DNA of 64,000 nt from Dicaeum eximium (GCA_013396995.1 VWZP01005850.1:63323-127322); one strand, 5' to 3'. Shown: positions 11,900-24,119, counted from the first letter of the stretch. Made by a program: numbers and translations. The notes: generated by a model not told the origin, from the sequence alone.

Positions 11900-14270
11900 A
11901 CCAAGAATGAGAGTTACTGCTGCCATTTCATGGTAGCCCTTCTGGAAGGTGCCCAGCATGAATTACCCAGCACTGACTGTGTCTGATGTGCCTCTGGTTT
12001 ATGATTAATTAACAGAACAGCTATAGACAGCTTTTTATATTTAACAGCAGGTTTGCAAGGGTGAAGAGGAATGTCTGCACACCTGTATTGTTCCCATGGC
12101 ACCTGGGCACTTAAATGTCTTTTTCTGTTTGGCATCCTTTGTATTTTAATAACACACAGAGGCACCAACAGAGATGGGAACTCTGTTATGTGAGACACTA
12201 AGTGAACATGAGAATGGCAGCACCTGCCCAAGAAACAGACTCTCTAAAATAGACAAAACAGGCACTAAAAGGTGTATCAGCTCCATTTATAGGTAAGGCC
12301 ATGGGGTAAATGAAGACTCCTGCAGTTACACAGAGTCTATAATAGTTGTAGTCATTGAACTTCTAACTCTAGAGTTGCAGACCTCTGGTTTTTAAAGAGA
12401 ATAGCTGCTGCTGCCTTGGAAACAATTTATGTCTGTTAATAATCAGGATGTAAAATGAAGTAATGCAGGTATTGAGAGAGAAAGGTGATGTGTTCAGATA
12501 TTACTTCATGGGAATGTTTCACAGGAACAGGACATTAGGAAGCAAGTAAAGATTTTTTTCATTTTAAACTTGGGAAAAGGTGCAACCTACAACTAAAATA
12601 GAAAGATACTTAAATGTCCTTCCCCACTTTCATGCCTCTTGTGTTCCCTAGATTTACTGAAGGTATTTGGGTTTTAAACTACACTAAGGATAATTCTGTA
12701 CTGCCCCAACAGCCTGTCCCAGAGACTCGTTCATTAGGGATAAGACCCCAGGGCAGAGCTCACTGCTGAACTGCCTGGGCCCCAGCAGCAGCTTTCCCAG
12801 CTTTAAAATAAATCCTCCAGTTTTTAAATGTATTTATATTTAGTTACTCTACTTAAAGTACAAGAGGAGAAAATACAGTTAGTGTCTCTAATTCATCTTA
12901 AAATTCAAAGGTTAAAACCCACCATTTCTTCAGAAAAGAAAGAGTCTTTTGAGATTATCAGATCCACTGCCCACTATTTTTAAGTTAGATGTGCAGCCCT
13001 GACACTCTGTTTTCTGCAGTGGATGAGTAACTGCATGTGGCAGGTCTATGGAAAATGAATTCCTCACCTTCAGTGAGACCTAAGGAGAGCCCTGGTGCCA
13101 TCTGCACTGATCCCATTACAGCCAGTTTAGGGACAGCTGGGATGTCGAGGCATCCACTCTCCTCATTAATCCCCCATTCCACTACAATAAACTTCTGCAG
13201 AGATGGCAACACATTGCAGATGGAATTAATCCACCATGGCAGGAGCTAATTAAGAGAACAAATCTGAGGCAGTGCCTTATGGCTTTAATTCCCTTTTTAT
13301 ACCTGCAGGGCAAAGACTGTTAAAAATGAAAAGAAGTTAAGCGTAAGCTGGCGCTGGCTTTAACCATGCCTGCAATCTCAAATGCTATTGCTCCTGCTCA
13401 TTTCAGTAAAGCCTTGGATCAGACTTGAAAATAAAAAATTAATGAACTATGAGGAGAACAGAGGAAAAGAAGTTTTCATTAAGAATGCTCAGAAATCAAC
13501 CTGAGCACTCTCCTAAGAAAGCTGATACACTTAATCTCAGCATCAAAGCAGAGTTTTGTAAGGTGGCAGATACTTCTAGGAAAGAGTATTCAGACAGATA
13601 CTAAAGATCTTTCCAGGAGCAAGTAAAGAATAAATTATTTAAGATTGTATCTTTTAGAGCTAGAAATAGTCCTCCACAGGATGTTGTGTCAGGGTAAGAG
13701 CAACCAGCTGTGCTTGTGTCTTCCAAAGGGGAGCTCTTTTTTCATAGATTTTGGAACTTATTATCTTAATTAAAAAAAAAAAAAAAAAAGTCCTGAAGCC
13801 TTTCATTATCAACCAGTTCGACTCCCTGATGTCCCCCCAGCTAAAGCCAAAAACAGGGGATGATCAAAACAAAAGCCTCTGTACATGATCTTGTGAGATA
13901 GGAGTATATAAATTACCAATAGCAGAGGAAATGAATGAAGTGTGCACAGGAGCATATGGGAAATGTTAGAGCTACTGGTGATCTGTGGAGTATTTATGTG
14001 TAAAATCTTGAAGTGTATTTTCTGGAGCAGAGCTTTACAAAATGTGTTATTTCAAATTTAAAGAGCTCTATTTGTAGCCCACTGAAGCATGTACTTGGCT
14101 TTAAGCATATGTTGAAGACCATTCTCTCCTTGTCAAAACACTTTGGGCTAAAAACACTGAAGATATAAGAGTGAGGATTAGTATTATGTGATCTATCTTA
14201 AGGTCCTGTGCTGCCACAGAGGAATTCCCAGTCCTGGCTTTAGACTTGAGGCTCTCGAGGCAGTGAAGTT
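11900..14270. other. Unique non-coding stretch
   Basis: No gene or repeat family recognised apart from an A-run near 13771-13788. Confidence 0.55.
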
Positions 14271-14271
14271 G

Positions 14272-14330
14272 GTGGTACCACAAAAAAAAAAAAAANNNNN
14301 NNNNNNNNNNNNNNAAAAAAAAAAAAAAAG
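14272..14330. repeat. Poly-A run interrupted by an assembly gap
   Basis: A perfect palindrome GTGGTACCAC (14272-14281) leads directly into a run of A. The run is broken by roughly 18-19 Ns (about 14296-14314) and then continues as A before GGAGGACTTG. The gap is inside the homopolymer, so the true length is unknown. It could be the tail of a retroposed copy, but the sequence upstream is not recognised. Confidence 0.8.
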
Positions 14331-14924
14331 GAGGACTTGATAAAGGCAGTTGTAGAAAATTGAGTAATTGACATTTTTTCCCAGGAACTGAGGCACCTCC
14401 TCCAACAGAAAAAGACTCCTGTCTTTTCCTGGAATTAATTCCTAATGCCCTTACTTGTCAAACTAGAATGGTGGAAAAAAATAGGTCAGAGCTTGCTTTC
14501 ATTTGTGACTAGTAATAGCGCTGGAATTCCCACTCCATCCCAGATCAGTGGTCTGAACACACCAGGGGAAATACAAGTAGGCCTATGGGGAATTGCCTTG
14601 CAGCACCAGCCAGAGACCTGTGTGCACTGGGATGTTTAGGAAACAGAGATGTTGTTGGACCAGGTGTCAGCTACAGCTCTGAAGCTTTGTTTGAAGCCTG
14701 TGGTTCTGTTCTTGAGCATTTGGCAGTGTGTGAGGCTGGTTTCCTCTGTCCTTTGCAGATCTGGGCAGTGGGAGCCAAGGCCCCTGTCAGGGTCACAGTG
14801 CCAGTGTTGCCCTTTTCAGCCCAGAAATGAAACCTGAGAGAAACTTAAGTATAGAAGATAATATAAAAGTGTGTCTTTAAAGTCTCCAGGGACAGTTATG
14901 GAAGGATGCCCACAAAAGTCCACC

Positions 14925-15296
14925 TGTAGTCTTGATATTTTATGAGTTTTCCTGGGTGCAGGCCTGCTGAGGTTTTATTCCCAGGAGAGAGCTCATTTTC
15001 TCAGCACAGAATTCTACAAATATATCTCTGAGCTGTGTTTTTCAAGGACACAGGTGGTGTTTTTCTGCCCTGTCTCCCACATGGGGTATATGGGATTTTT
15101 CTCTCTCTCAACCAATGATGTGGAGAATTGTTATCACTGAATTCTAAGCATTCTGGCATTCTTGTACTGAGCATGGAGAAGAAAACATCTAAACTCTGCA
15201 CCTAGGCAGATAATAGCCCAAGCCTTCTGAACAATGGAGTCATTTTAATAAATCATATTAAGCCTTCTGATACTGGAGTCAAAGAGTCCTGATTCA
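14925..15296 (+). mobile_element. Solo LTR, family B, copy 2
   Basis: Second copy of the element at 9897-10255. It opens TGTAGTCTTGATATTTTATG and closes CCTGATTCA. The shared landmarks are in order: 'TTTTTCAAGGACA', 'CATTCTGGCATTCT', 'AATAGCCCAA', 'CCTTCTGAACAATGGAGTC', and AATAAA at 15247-15252. Many substitutions separate it from copy 1, so the insertions are old and independent. No gag, pol or env sequence is attached. Confidence 0.72.
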
Positions 15297-15336
15297 CTGT
15301 CAGGCACCACAATATCCACCCACACAGGGATATTTA

Positions 15337-15362
15337 TATAAAAACTGAATACAGTTTTTATA
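15337..15362. repeat. Perfect 11-bp inverted repeat, 4-base loop
   Basis: Left arm TATAAAAACTG (15337-15347), loop AATA, right arm CAGTTTTTATA (15352-15362). It begins 40 bp after the end of a family B LTR. Eleven matched pairs with a tetraloop is a strong cruciform or hairpin candidate, but no function can be assigned from sequence. Confidence 0.8.
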
Positions 15363-17215
15363 GGTTTTAGGAAATTGGCATAATTGATAAAAAGCACCAA
15401 TTAGGAGGACAAGTGGTGATGTAATTCCCCTCCAGGTCAAGCCCCTTCTCTGGAGCCACCCCCCTTGGTAATAACTCTACTTTGTCTGTGAAAATGTCCA
15501 TCTTGAAGAGTTGTTCTCAACCTTGCTTCACAGGAAGAACCAAAATAGGATAGGGGACTTGCACCCCCATGGCTTGGAGCTCTGGAATTTGTTTTGTCTT
15601 CCTGCCATGGGAAAGGGCATGGAAAAGTACTGGGAAAACTAGCTGGAATTAATAGGCTACAGAGCTCCAAATGTATGTGTGAAGAATACAGAGAACATAG
15701 AAAAGAAAAAAAGGCAAAAACCAAGACAGCACTACTAGGAAGTGGGGTCAGATCTGCAGAAATCACATTTAGAAAGGGAATTGTGACCTCAAAAGTGAGT
15801 GGCCAGGAGGGGAGTTGGCGTGTCCTAAGGGGAGAAGGACAATTGCAGCATCAGAGGGCAAAGCACGGTGCAAATGGATCCCCACCAGAGGCATCTGAGA
15901 CAGATTAATGCAGAGCTGTGCTTCCCTTGCCAGGCTCTGTGGGCTCTGGGACACTCCTGCTTCATATTGCCACAGCTCTCCTGCCTGTTGAAGTCAGTGG
16001 GAATTCTGTATCCCCTCCAAGTTCAAGGTTGCTCTTAAGCACAGACATTAATTGGATTGGGAATAAGTCCTTTGCTGAGTTAGGGTCAGACATTCTTACA
16101 TCCCACATGCAGAGCATCTCATTAAAAGAATGTATCTGATCCCAAAAAAAATAACAGCTTGGGAGCAGAACATCAAATGTGCTTTTGGTCAGGGTGTTTG
16201 TCACTTGCTGTGTGTTTGTTACTTGCAATGAATTAGAATGATGTATTCTTAAATCCAGCTGAAAGCTGGTTCTGGACAATTAAGATTGATTTTTGTGTAT
16301 GTATCCTTGTACTCTAATAACTTACATAGGGGCAGATATCTTAAATACAAGCCTCATTATTTTCCAAACTATGCAAATGTCTTACATTTTACTGCTAGAT
16401 TATTAATGTCCAGTTGCTAATATATGATGAGACAGAGTCTGTAAAAATTTTTTTGAAAAGTGCCTCTGAGCTTTGATGCTACAAAAACATCAAAGTTACT
16501 ACAGATCCTTCAGACAGGGCTCCTAGAGGTTTGGTTTGTCTCAAAGTGAGAAATTCAAGCTTGAACTGCAAGATTGAATTTTTAGAAGGATTGCTATGGG
16601 GAAGAGGAAAAAAAATAAGGAACAGAGAATTTGGCATATGCTCTTTGGTCATAGCTCAAGGAAGACTGTGAGTATTATTGATTTGGGCTTTCACCTTCAA
16701 ATCATAAAAAAAAAAAAGATTGAAGACTTAATTTTACTTGTGGCAGGCAAGCATCAAGCCCTACTTATGTAAGTGTGTGCTCAGCCAAGCTGCCAGGCTG
16801 GGCACAGCTTCATTTCCCTCCTTCCCACCTGTGCAGAAGAAATTGCAGAAGGCTGTCACACAAGTCTGGGCTTAAAAAAGCCCCGGACACTGGAATACTT
16901 ACAGAAGTGTTGCTGAGAGGAAAGGACATCATGTCTGTGTTGCAGAAGTAGGTTCTTTTTTCAGACTGACCCAAGTTCCATTCCTGCTGCTTTCAGAGCA
17001 GTTGTTGGATTTGTAGGCAGGAGGAGCTGGACTCTGAATTCTTCTGAGTAGGCTGCTCCTGTGTTGAAGAGATAGAAGTCTTGAAAGATATCTCCAGGCA
17101 GAAGGCTCCCATATTTATTTGATCTGTAGGTAAAAAAGAGTATTTTTTATGGCATTTGGAAATTCATGCAAAGGCTTTCAACTTAATTTTTTCCTATTGA
17201 TATTTTTCCAACCAG
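15363..17215. other. Unique non-coding stretch
   Basis: No recognised gene or element. The open frames at 15437-15908 overlap on both strands. If the candidate exon downstream is real, this sequence would be intron. Confidence 0.5.
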
Positions 17216-17326
17216 TTCAGATGGCAGGTTACTCTTTCATGTCTCCCAAACTGGTACCTCTTCAGATCCAATACTCACAAAAGCCTAGGTCAGTAAAACA
17301 ACCCCAGCCTTCTACAGAGACTTCTG
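17216..17326 (+). CDS. Candidate internal exon of unknown protein (37 codons)
   Basis: The stretch has a plausible acceptor (pyrimidine-rich tract ending TTTTTCCAACCAG at 17215) and a good donor (TTCTG|GTAAGAA, intron from 17327). Between them lie 111 bases, a multiple of three, open in one frame as a phase 1-1 exon. The encoded peptide runs from VQMAGYSFMSPKLVP through QYSQKPRSVKQ to PSTETSG; it is polar, Ser/Pro/Gln-rich and has no Cys or Trp, like a disordered linker. I do not recognise the protein. No partner exon was identified, so a lone alternative exon in a large intron, or chance, are both possible. Splice sites and frame are seen; coding status is inference. Confidence 0.3.
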
Positions 17327-17731
17327 GTAAGAATCAGAATCCTTGTCTTTACCAGTTTTGTTTTTCAGAGTCTGATGTCTATAAATCATTTGATATATAA
17401 CTGTGTTATTTCACTTGGTGTCCTTAGCAGTTCTGTTTTGGGATTTTATGCCTTTTAAAAGAAAATAGTATTTAGTAAGTGAGCAGAGCAAGAGTGGTTT
17501 CTTTGTAGTTGTGTGGATGAATATCAAACTTGTTTTAAAACAATGTGCAGTAGTGTCATGGGGAGGAGGGAAGGATGGAGAGGAAGATTGGGAAGTGCTA
17601 TGAATGTTTATCTTCATTTTTGCCCTCATGTGTTCTGCTGGCTCTGTTCTTCCACCCCTACCAGAAGCAACCATGCCCTGTAAAACTTGACCAACTCCTT
17701 TGACTGTTCCTGCTCCCATCAGGTACAGGGC

Positions 17732-17848
17732 TGATCCTTTTTGGGCTACCTAAAAACAGAGGCCAGACACAATCAAGGGAATAAAAAGCAGTTCTATTTA
17801 TTGAAGGGCCTTCAGGTACATTTAGGGCAGATGAAGCCCCCCAGGGGC
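17732..17848 (-). mobile_element. LTR family A, copy 1, truncated at a single N
   Basis: On the plus strand it starts TGATCCTTTTTGGGCTACCTA and matches 42347-42789 and 59807-60222 through the reverse polyadenylation signal (TTTATT at 17797-17802) and the block 'GAAGCCCCCCAGGGGC'. The match stops at the single N at 17849. The sequence beyond it (GGCACCAGGGC...) is not LTR, so the upstream two-thirds of the LTR is absent or was lost in assembly. Confidence 0.8.
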
Positions 17849-20800
17849 NCAGGCACCAGGGCAAAGGCAGGAGGTGGGACATGTCTGGTCCAGGGTGGTG
17901 CATCCTTGCTCCACCTGCCTGGCCTGGGGACTTGGTGTCCTGAGAGTCCTGGGGACAGCCAGCATTCATTCCTGACTCCAGCACACCTGGCTGCAGCTCT
18001 GACAATCCAACAGATTTTAGAATCAAGAGAGCTTTTGAAGAGACAATTAGGAGTTAAGCTAGCCATCAAAAAACTCTAAAAGGCACCTAGGGAGGTTCAT
18101 ACAAGAACTGGGAGGAGGGAGGAGTTTCTAGTGGATTCTTTCTTTTGACACGTGAAGAATAAGGTTTAAGAATTTAAACACTTTCTTAAAATAAAGCCTT
18201 CAGTTGTGTGGGTGGAAGTAACAATCTTTCAGCTCATAAAAGTGATGCTTTGTATAATTTCCTGATGTTCACTTACCTTGGCTGTTAATGGGAATTTGCA
18301 TTCCAGCATAAGCTCTGATCATCCCTCTGAGAGCAGGAGGAGAGATTTGTCCCCAGTGACAGCCACAGGCCATGAATGCCCTGAACACAGGGGCTGTGCT
18401 CTCCCTCCTGTTCCATGAGCAAACTGGGCTAAGTGTGGGGGCAGGAGCTCCCCATAGAGATAGGATGCTGAGAGGTGCACAAATGACACCATGGGAGCAC
18501 AGCAGTGAGTGCCAGCAGTGAGAAACTCTGCCTTGGTTTGGCTCATGGGAAGTGGCAATTAAAGAACAGGGAGTTTATCTGTGCAGCTCAGGGTAAAGCC
18601 ACACCAGCCCCCTTGTACAGAGGGCAGGATTTCCATTGCAGCTGGAAAATCAGGTGGGAGGACATGTGTAAGTATATGTATTGTGCTTAAATCCACTGCA
18701 GAGTTTGTGCACAACAGGCCAAAATGAAACTTCCTGCCATAGGTGCTCAATTGTACAATATTCATACTCCAAAGTGCTGCCAGGAATGGAAAGTTGTTCT
18801 TATTTGCTATTTCCTTTCTTGGAGGTAGTAAATTAAAAGGGAGATCAGAGTCACCGAACTCTGAATTTGCAAGAGAGGGCTTAACTGCTTGTTCCTGGGA
18901 TTTAAAATGTATTTTGCAAACTTTTATTTGTTTGGATTGAATTGAGCTGATTGGAAGTGACATGGGCAGCCTCCCTCCCTAGCAGAGCTGGCCAAGGCAC
19001 TGCTCCATTATTAAACAGATCAGTTAGGAGCCCAGAGAGAAGCACACTTAGAGCCTTCACATCTCACAAGGCCATATATTTTCTCTAAGATGAGGGAAAA
19101 TTAATACGGCCTCTTTATTGGATGGAAAAGGTTTTTCAATTTAACCTTGAGCTATTTCCCTTTACAAAGAAATTGCATAAAAGCAACAATGAAAAATTTT
19201 AATCTCCTTATGGGATAATATAAGAGAGATCATCTGGAGTTTATAAAGCATCATAGTTAATGGATTCATTTTAATAATGACAGGTTTATCCACCCACACT
19301 GGCAAATATTGATTTTTTAAAATTCTTTTTTCTCTTTTTGAGTGCATGCATCCAGATTACACATCTTAAAGCAGAGAAGGAAGTGTTGTAACAAGAATAA
19401 TACAAGCACTCTCCTGTCTCTCCTTTGGCAGCTGTCATGGGAAGTCCCAGCATTCCCCCTCACACTTGGGTCCATCATTTAGACACTGTTCTGGCCATCT
19501 TTTCTCTACATTTTAATGCCTGTGCTACCACTGATTCATACTCAAACCTTTGGTGTAGCTTCTTTTCACTACAGCTCTGATTCTCATCAGGGTCTCTCCA
19601 GCTGGATTCCTACATTGTTGTTTCCTGCAGCATTCACAGAGGTCCCTGCTCTGAGCTATCCAAAGTGTTTCCTTCCCCCAGTGCCTTTTGCCAGCTGGCT
19701 CAGCTGTGGGACCTCTCTGTGTGTCCTGCTGCTCCTCCCTTTTGCTGTTTTGTGGTTTGTTGGGGTTTTTTTCATACCACCACAGCTACTGACTGTTTCC
19801 CTTACCTTTAAAGGCCCTGCCCTATCCCTCCATGTCCCATTTTCCCTTCTCTCATGCTGCCAGGGTGGTGTCTCCCTTTTCAGCCACGGATGCAGCTGTG
19901 CTCGCTCAGCCTTACACATCTGGAAGGGCCCTCACACAGGATGTGCCATCCTCCTCTCTTCCATCCCCTGTTTAAATCTTGCTTTGCCATGCTGCTAATG
20001 CAATTTCTGACTGCTGCTGCCACCACTGCTGTGTTCTGTCCTTGTTCCTTGGCTGCCTTCTTGCCTCAGGCCCCAATGTCCTGCTGCTCTGTGGTCACGC
20101 ACGGGAAGAGCCTGTCCCTGCCCTTCATGTGCAGTGCACAGCTCCAAATGTTCCAAGCCTCCCACCACAGCTCCTGGGCTCTACAGGAATACAAATAATT
20201 ACCAGCAGATCTTTCCCCCATCGCCTGGGAATGCTTGGCAGCTTTGTGGCATTTCTTGTAAAAGTTTAGCGAGCCTCATGAAGCAAAGCTTGAAATCGGG
20301 GGAGAAAGCACAGCTTATCAATTCAGGAATAATTCAACACTGTCCTACATTGAGTGTTCATTTGTCTTCCCCTTGCTGAATACATTAAAAATCTCTAAGT
20401 AGGGCCTAACTTTGCCTCAGCAGACAGCTTAGATGCTGTGAAATTCCTGTGTCTCAGATGCAGGTGTTTGCCACGGCTGCCGGTGTCCCTGCAGCTCTGC
20501 TCCTCACTCTCTCTAATCAACAGGCAGCCTAAGGTGTGTGCTAGAGTAATTGGAAGCTGCCAGCTGTGAAGCAAGTTTGTGCTTCTGTCCAACCATTTGG
20601 TTGGATCTAATGTGAAAAGGGGAAAAAAAATCCTCTTTCTTTTTCTGGCTTTGCAGAGATTTTCTGAAGGCTCAGGATCACTGAGTCTCCTTTGTCAGCC
20701 ACACCTGGGTGGGCAATGTGAGATTCCTGAAGAGTTCCCCAGTGCCTCCTTCTGGACATGAGGAATCCTTAGTAGGTCACAACAGGATATGCCCTAAGCA

Positions 20801-21532
20801 AAAATCTTTGCAAAGGTAATGTGTACTGCAAGTGCTCACAGAAGCTTCCCTCCAGTGCATTTAAATTTTTTCCTCTTCTTAGCATTGCCATTATTGGTAA
20901 AGTCAGAGCATTTCTGGGGAATTCCACCAGTGCACACCACACAGATAGCCCTGCCAAGCACCCTGTAGCTTTCCCAATGCTCTGAGGGGGCAGAGGTGAT
21001 GGACACTGCTCCAGCTCCACCTCTGCTCTTCCTAACCCTGCAGGTCTGGAGGAGGTTGAAAGAGCAGCTGAGTTGCCAAGTTACATTTCTGATCATGTTC
21101 CCAAGCCTCATGTAATGTAAATGTCTCAGGAGCAAACACTCACTTTGAAAAAGCTGTAACCAATAATTCCAGTGGAGTGAAATAAAGATTTTTAAGGTGA
21201 ACCCTGTGCTGACAATAGCTTACAAGCCCAGGAGTGAAGAGTTTAAATTTGCTACTCTTATTTTCACTTTTCATTTGGCTCAGTTTCTCCATTTCCCCTG
21301 CATTGTCTGAATTAAGGAATTCTTAATAGCCTTGATTTTCTATCTTTCCAAAACTACTTAGGGAAATTTAATGTAGGAAAAGCAGAGACTTTATTTGCAA
21401 TACCAAAGACTGATTAAATGTACTTGTGTATTTATTAACATTATCTGGATTCATCATTGTCAAGCTGTGTCTTCCAAATCTGCAGAGTAGGAGGAGGCCA
21501 TCTGAACCCTGAACTTCCTTCTGGGAAGTCCA
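17849..21532. other. Unique non-coding stretch, with an AT-rich candidate conserved block
   Basis: 17850-18080 is GC-rich and directly follows the N at which the LTR breaks off; its origin is unclear. 19040-19345 is AT-rich, low in simple repeats and dense in homeobox-like motifs (AATTAATACG, TTTTAATAATGA), the look of a conserved non-coding element, though conservation cannot be judged here. A near-palindrome TCCAACCA-TT-TGGTTGGA is at 20588-20605. The 160-codon frame at 19516-19998 has no recognised content. Confidence 0.45.
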
Positions 21533-21602
21533 AAGCTAATTTTGAGAGGAAAATTCCTCTCTTTTGAGGAGCTAATTTTGAGAGGAGAAAATTCCTCTCT
21601 TT
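21533..21602. repeat. ~35-bp tandem duplication containing inverted repeats
   Basis: The unit AGCTAATTTTGAGAGGA...AAATTCCTCTCTTTT occurs twice in a row with small length differences. Each unit contains a foldback: GAGAGGAA-AA-TTCCTCTC in the first, GAGAGGAGAAAATTCCTCTC in the second. It looks like a hairpin-forming segment duplicated in place. Confidence 0.8.
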
Positions 21603-22521
21603 TCTGACAAACTTGCAGGATTTGAGAGTATATATGGCTGGGCTACAAAAGGTTTTTAATAGTTCTAGATCCCCCTGGATTTGTTATAGCATAAAAATTG
21701 CTTCTGTTCGATTCTGGATGGGAATATGGAAACTTAAAGGTGTTTTCAGGGATCCTGTGATGCCCACTTCTTCACAGCAGCAGCTGTATTTTCACCAGTC
21801 GAGTTTGGTGACTCCCAGAGGTTTGGCCACCGAGTGTCCCTTGTTGGCTTGTACCAAACCCTACAGTAGAGACACCAGCAGGCCCCCTCACTTCATGTGT
21901 GCTCCCCTTCCTTCAAGGCAAAAGCATCTCAGAGAAGGCTCCCAGATCACCAACCCAAGCAATTACAAGCCCCTTTCCCCTGGGATTCTTTTATCAGTTT
22001 CTTCTGGAGGTTTGTCCATAAATGTCAGCTTTTAAATATATGCCAAAGAAACTCATTACCAACTAATGCCAGGCTCCATTGGGCTTCACCTGCTGAAGCA
22101 CTCGGTCAAGAAACAAATTTTATTCTCTAGGGGTTGGGAAGGCTCATTCCTACATCCACAGTGCTGTTTGTGGTGCCCTGAAGCTACCTGCAAATACTGG
22201 CCCAACAGGTTATTTTCTCTTTCCTCGTGGTGAGACATTAGGGTGAAGGGTGTGGTTCTGCCTTTTCAAGTGACAACACTGCTGTAAGGAGCAAACCCCC
22301 CTGCTGGGGCTCTGGGAGCTCTTGGGATGGCTTAAGGAAGCTCCTCCACTCTCCACGTGCTGTTATTGAGTGTGCACCTGAGTGCAGACCAGAGGGTGCC
22401 AGTGCCAGGAGACCTGCTGGAGTCACAGCCAAACCCTCCTGTCTTCCTCTGCTGTTCTCATCCAACAACTTCCCAGTTGCTATGCCATCAGCCTATTGCC
22501 ATTGCTTCTCAAGTGGGGTGA

Positions 22522-22888
22522 TGAATCAGGACCCTTTGACTCCATTATCAGAAGGCTTATATTATTTATTAAAATGACTCTGTTGTTCAGAAGGATTTTG
22601 GGCTGTAGGTGCCCAGGTTCAGAGCTAACATGCTTTCTCCTTCATGGTCAGAGCAAGACTGCTAGAATGCTTAGAATTCCAAGATAAGAATTGTTCATCT
22701 CATATGTTAAGAAAGAGAGACAGTTCTCATCTCCTCTGTGGGGGACAGAACAGCCGTACAGCTATGTCCTTGAAACCACACACACAGAGATTTGTTTTTA
22801 CAGAAATCTGCTCAGAAGTGAGCTTTTCCCGTGGAAGGAAAAAACTCTGTAAGTTTCCATCTAAGAAACTTATAAAATGTCTGTGACA
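22522..22888 (-). mobile_element. Solo LTR, family B, copy 3 (inverted)
   Basis: The reverse complement aligns with 9897-10255 and 14925-15296. In sense it opens TGTCACAGACATTTTATAAG and closes GGTCCTGATTCA. The polyadenylation signal is the plus-strand TTTATT at 22565-22570. Landmarks include the 'CAAGGACATAG' block and 'AGAATGCTTAGAATTCC' on the plus strand. No internal retroviral sequence on either side. Confidence 0.72.
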
Positions 22889-24119
22889 TCAGTCAGAGAT
22901 GATCGACTCTGCTCTGAATATTCCTCACCCTAATGAATAAGACTTCACCCTCTCTTGAGAGCAAGGTGCTGAATTTGAACGCAGATTCGCCACGTGCTCG
23001 GGCATGCCAGGCTGGGCAAGGCTGTGCTTTGGGAGCCCCTTGTATTCATTGCTTTGGGAAAAGTGTCCAGTGTGGGAATTGCTGTTGGATCATCAGTGTT
23101 TCCATTTTGGTTTTGCTGACAAGTTTGCTCATTTGTGAGTTTTTTTTGAGAGATGTGTTTCTCTCTCCTAACTGGTCATTTCTCCATGCAATTCTGTTTC
23201 TTCCTACTTCTCTGTCACCTTCACTTCATGTTGAGGAGAGAGGGGGAAATATGCTCAAGATAATTGAATAGCTTTCTTTCTTTCTTTTTTTCCTCAAATG
23301 TATTCATTAGTCACTGAATAATTTACACGGATGATTCTTAGTTCACCAATCGTTAATGAGCAGTTCATTACCTGTGCTAAATTGCAGGTGTTTTGATTAG
23401 GTCCATGAAATGCATCACACTTGTGATCTTCCTTTTGGGGTAGTTTCTCTGATGTCAGCAGAAGCTCTCCCCATCTGTAGCAGCACCAGACCTGGATTAG
23501 CTCAGTATAAATCTTTCTTGGTTACAGAACTTAAGCAAAGCTTCCTAAAATCAATGCAATCTTTGTGTTCATGACTGTCAGCCTTGACCTGCAAGTGCTT
23601 CTCAGGCATTTGGGAGAAAACAGGGAGAAGAGAGATGCCAATTCCTGCACAGGGAGCATGAGAGAACAGGCTTCTTATTCTGTGTGACCTTTCACAGGTT
23701 CTTGATCAGTAGCCCATGGATCCCAGTCAAGCCTGGGTAGATCCTGGGCTGAAAATCATGGGATTAAACCTTTAATTATGTGTCACAGAGCCAGGCTCTG
23801 GATGTGAAAGCTCACAGCTCTGCATTGGCTGTGCTCAGGGCTGTCAATGCCATTATGGATGCACTTTTTTTAGAAGGTGTTTTACAGTTCTTTATTCTTT
23901 CCTCTCTGCAAACAAGCTTTCCTTGCCATCTTCGATTTCTGTAACAGTTGATTTTAAAAGGGCTGTATCTCTGAGGGCAGCTTCAGCTGCCATTTTCCTT
24001 ACACCCTCTTGGGACACAGTCGTAGTCCACCACTGACATGGAGAAACAGAATTCTTATTGCATTTATGAAGCTGAGAAAAAGGTAAAATCATCATTGCTA
24101 GTCTACAAACAAGAGTTAA
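22889..24119. other. Unique non-coding stretch
   Basis: No gene seen. 23290-23425 (ATTCATTAGTCACTGAATAA, then CGTTAATGAGCAGTTCATTA) has the texture of a conserved regulatory element but no direct proof. Confidence 0.45.

Noticed and set aside
11580..11910. Poly-Asn and poly-Leu open frames
   Set aside because: Direct translations of the trinucleotide array.
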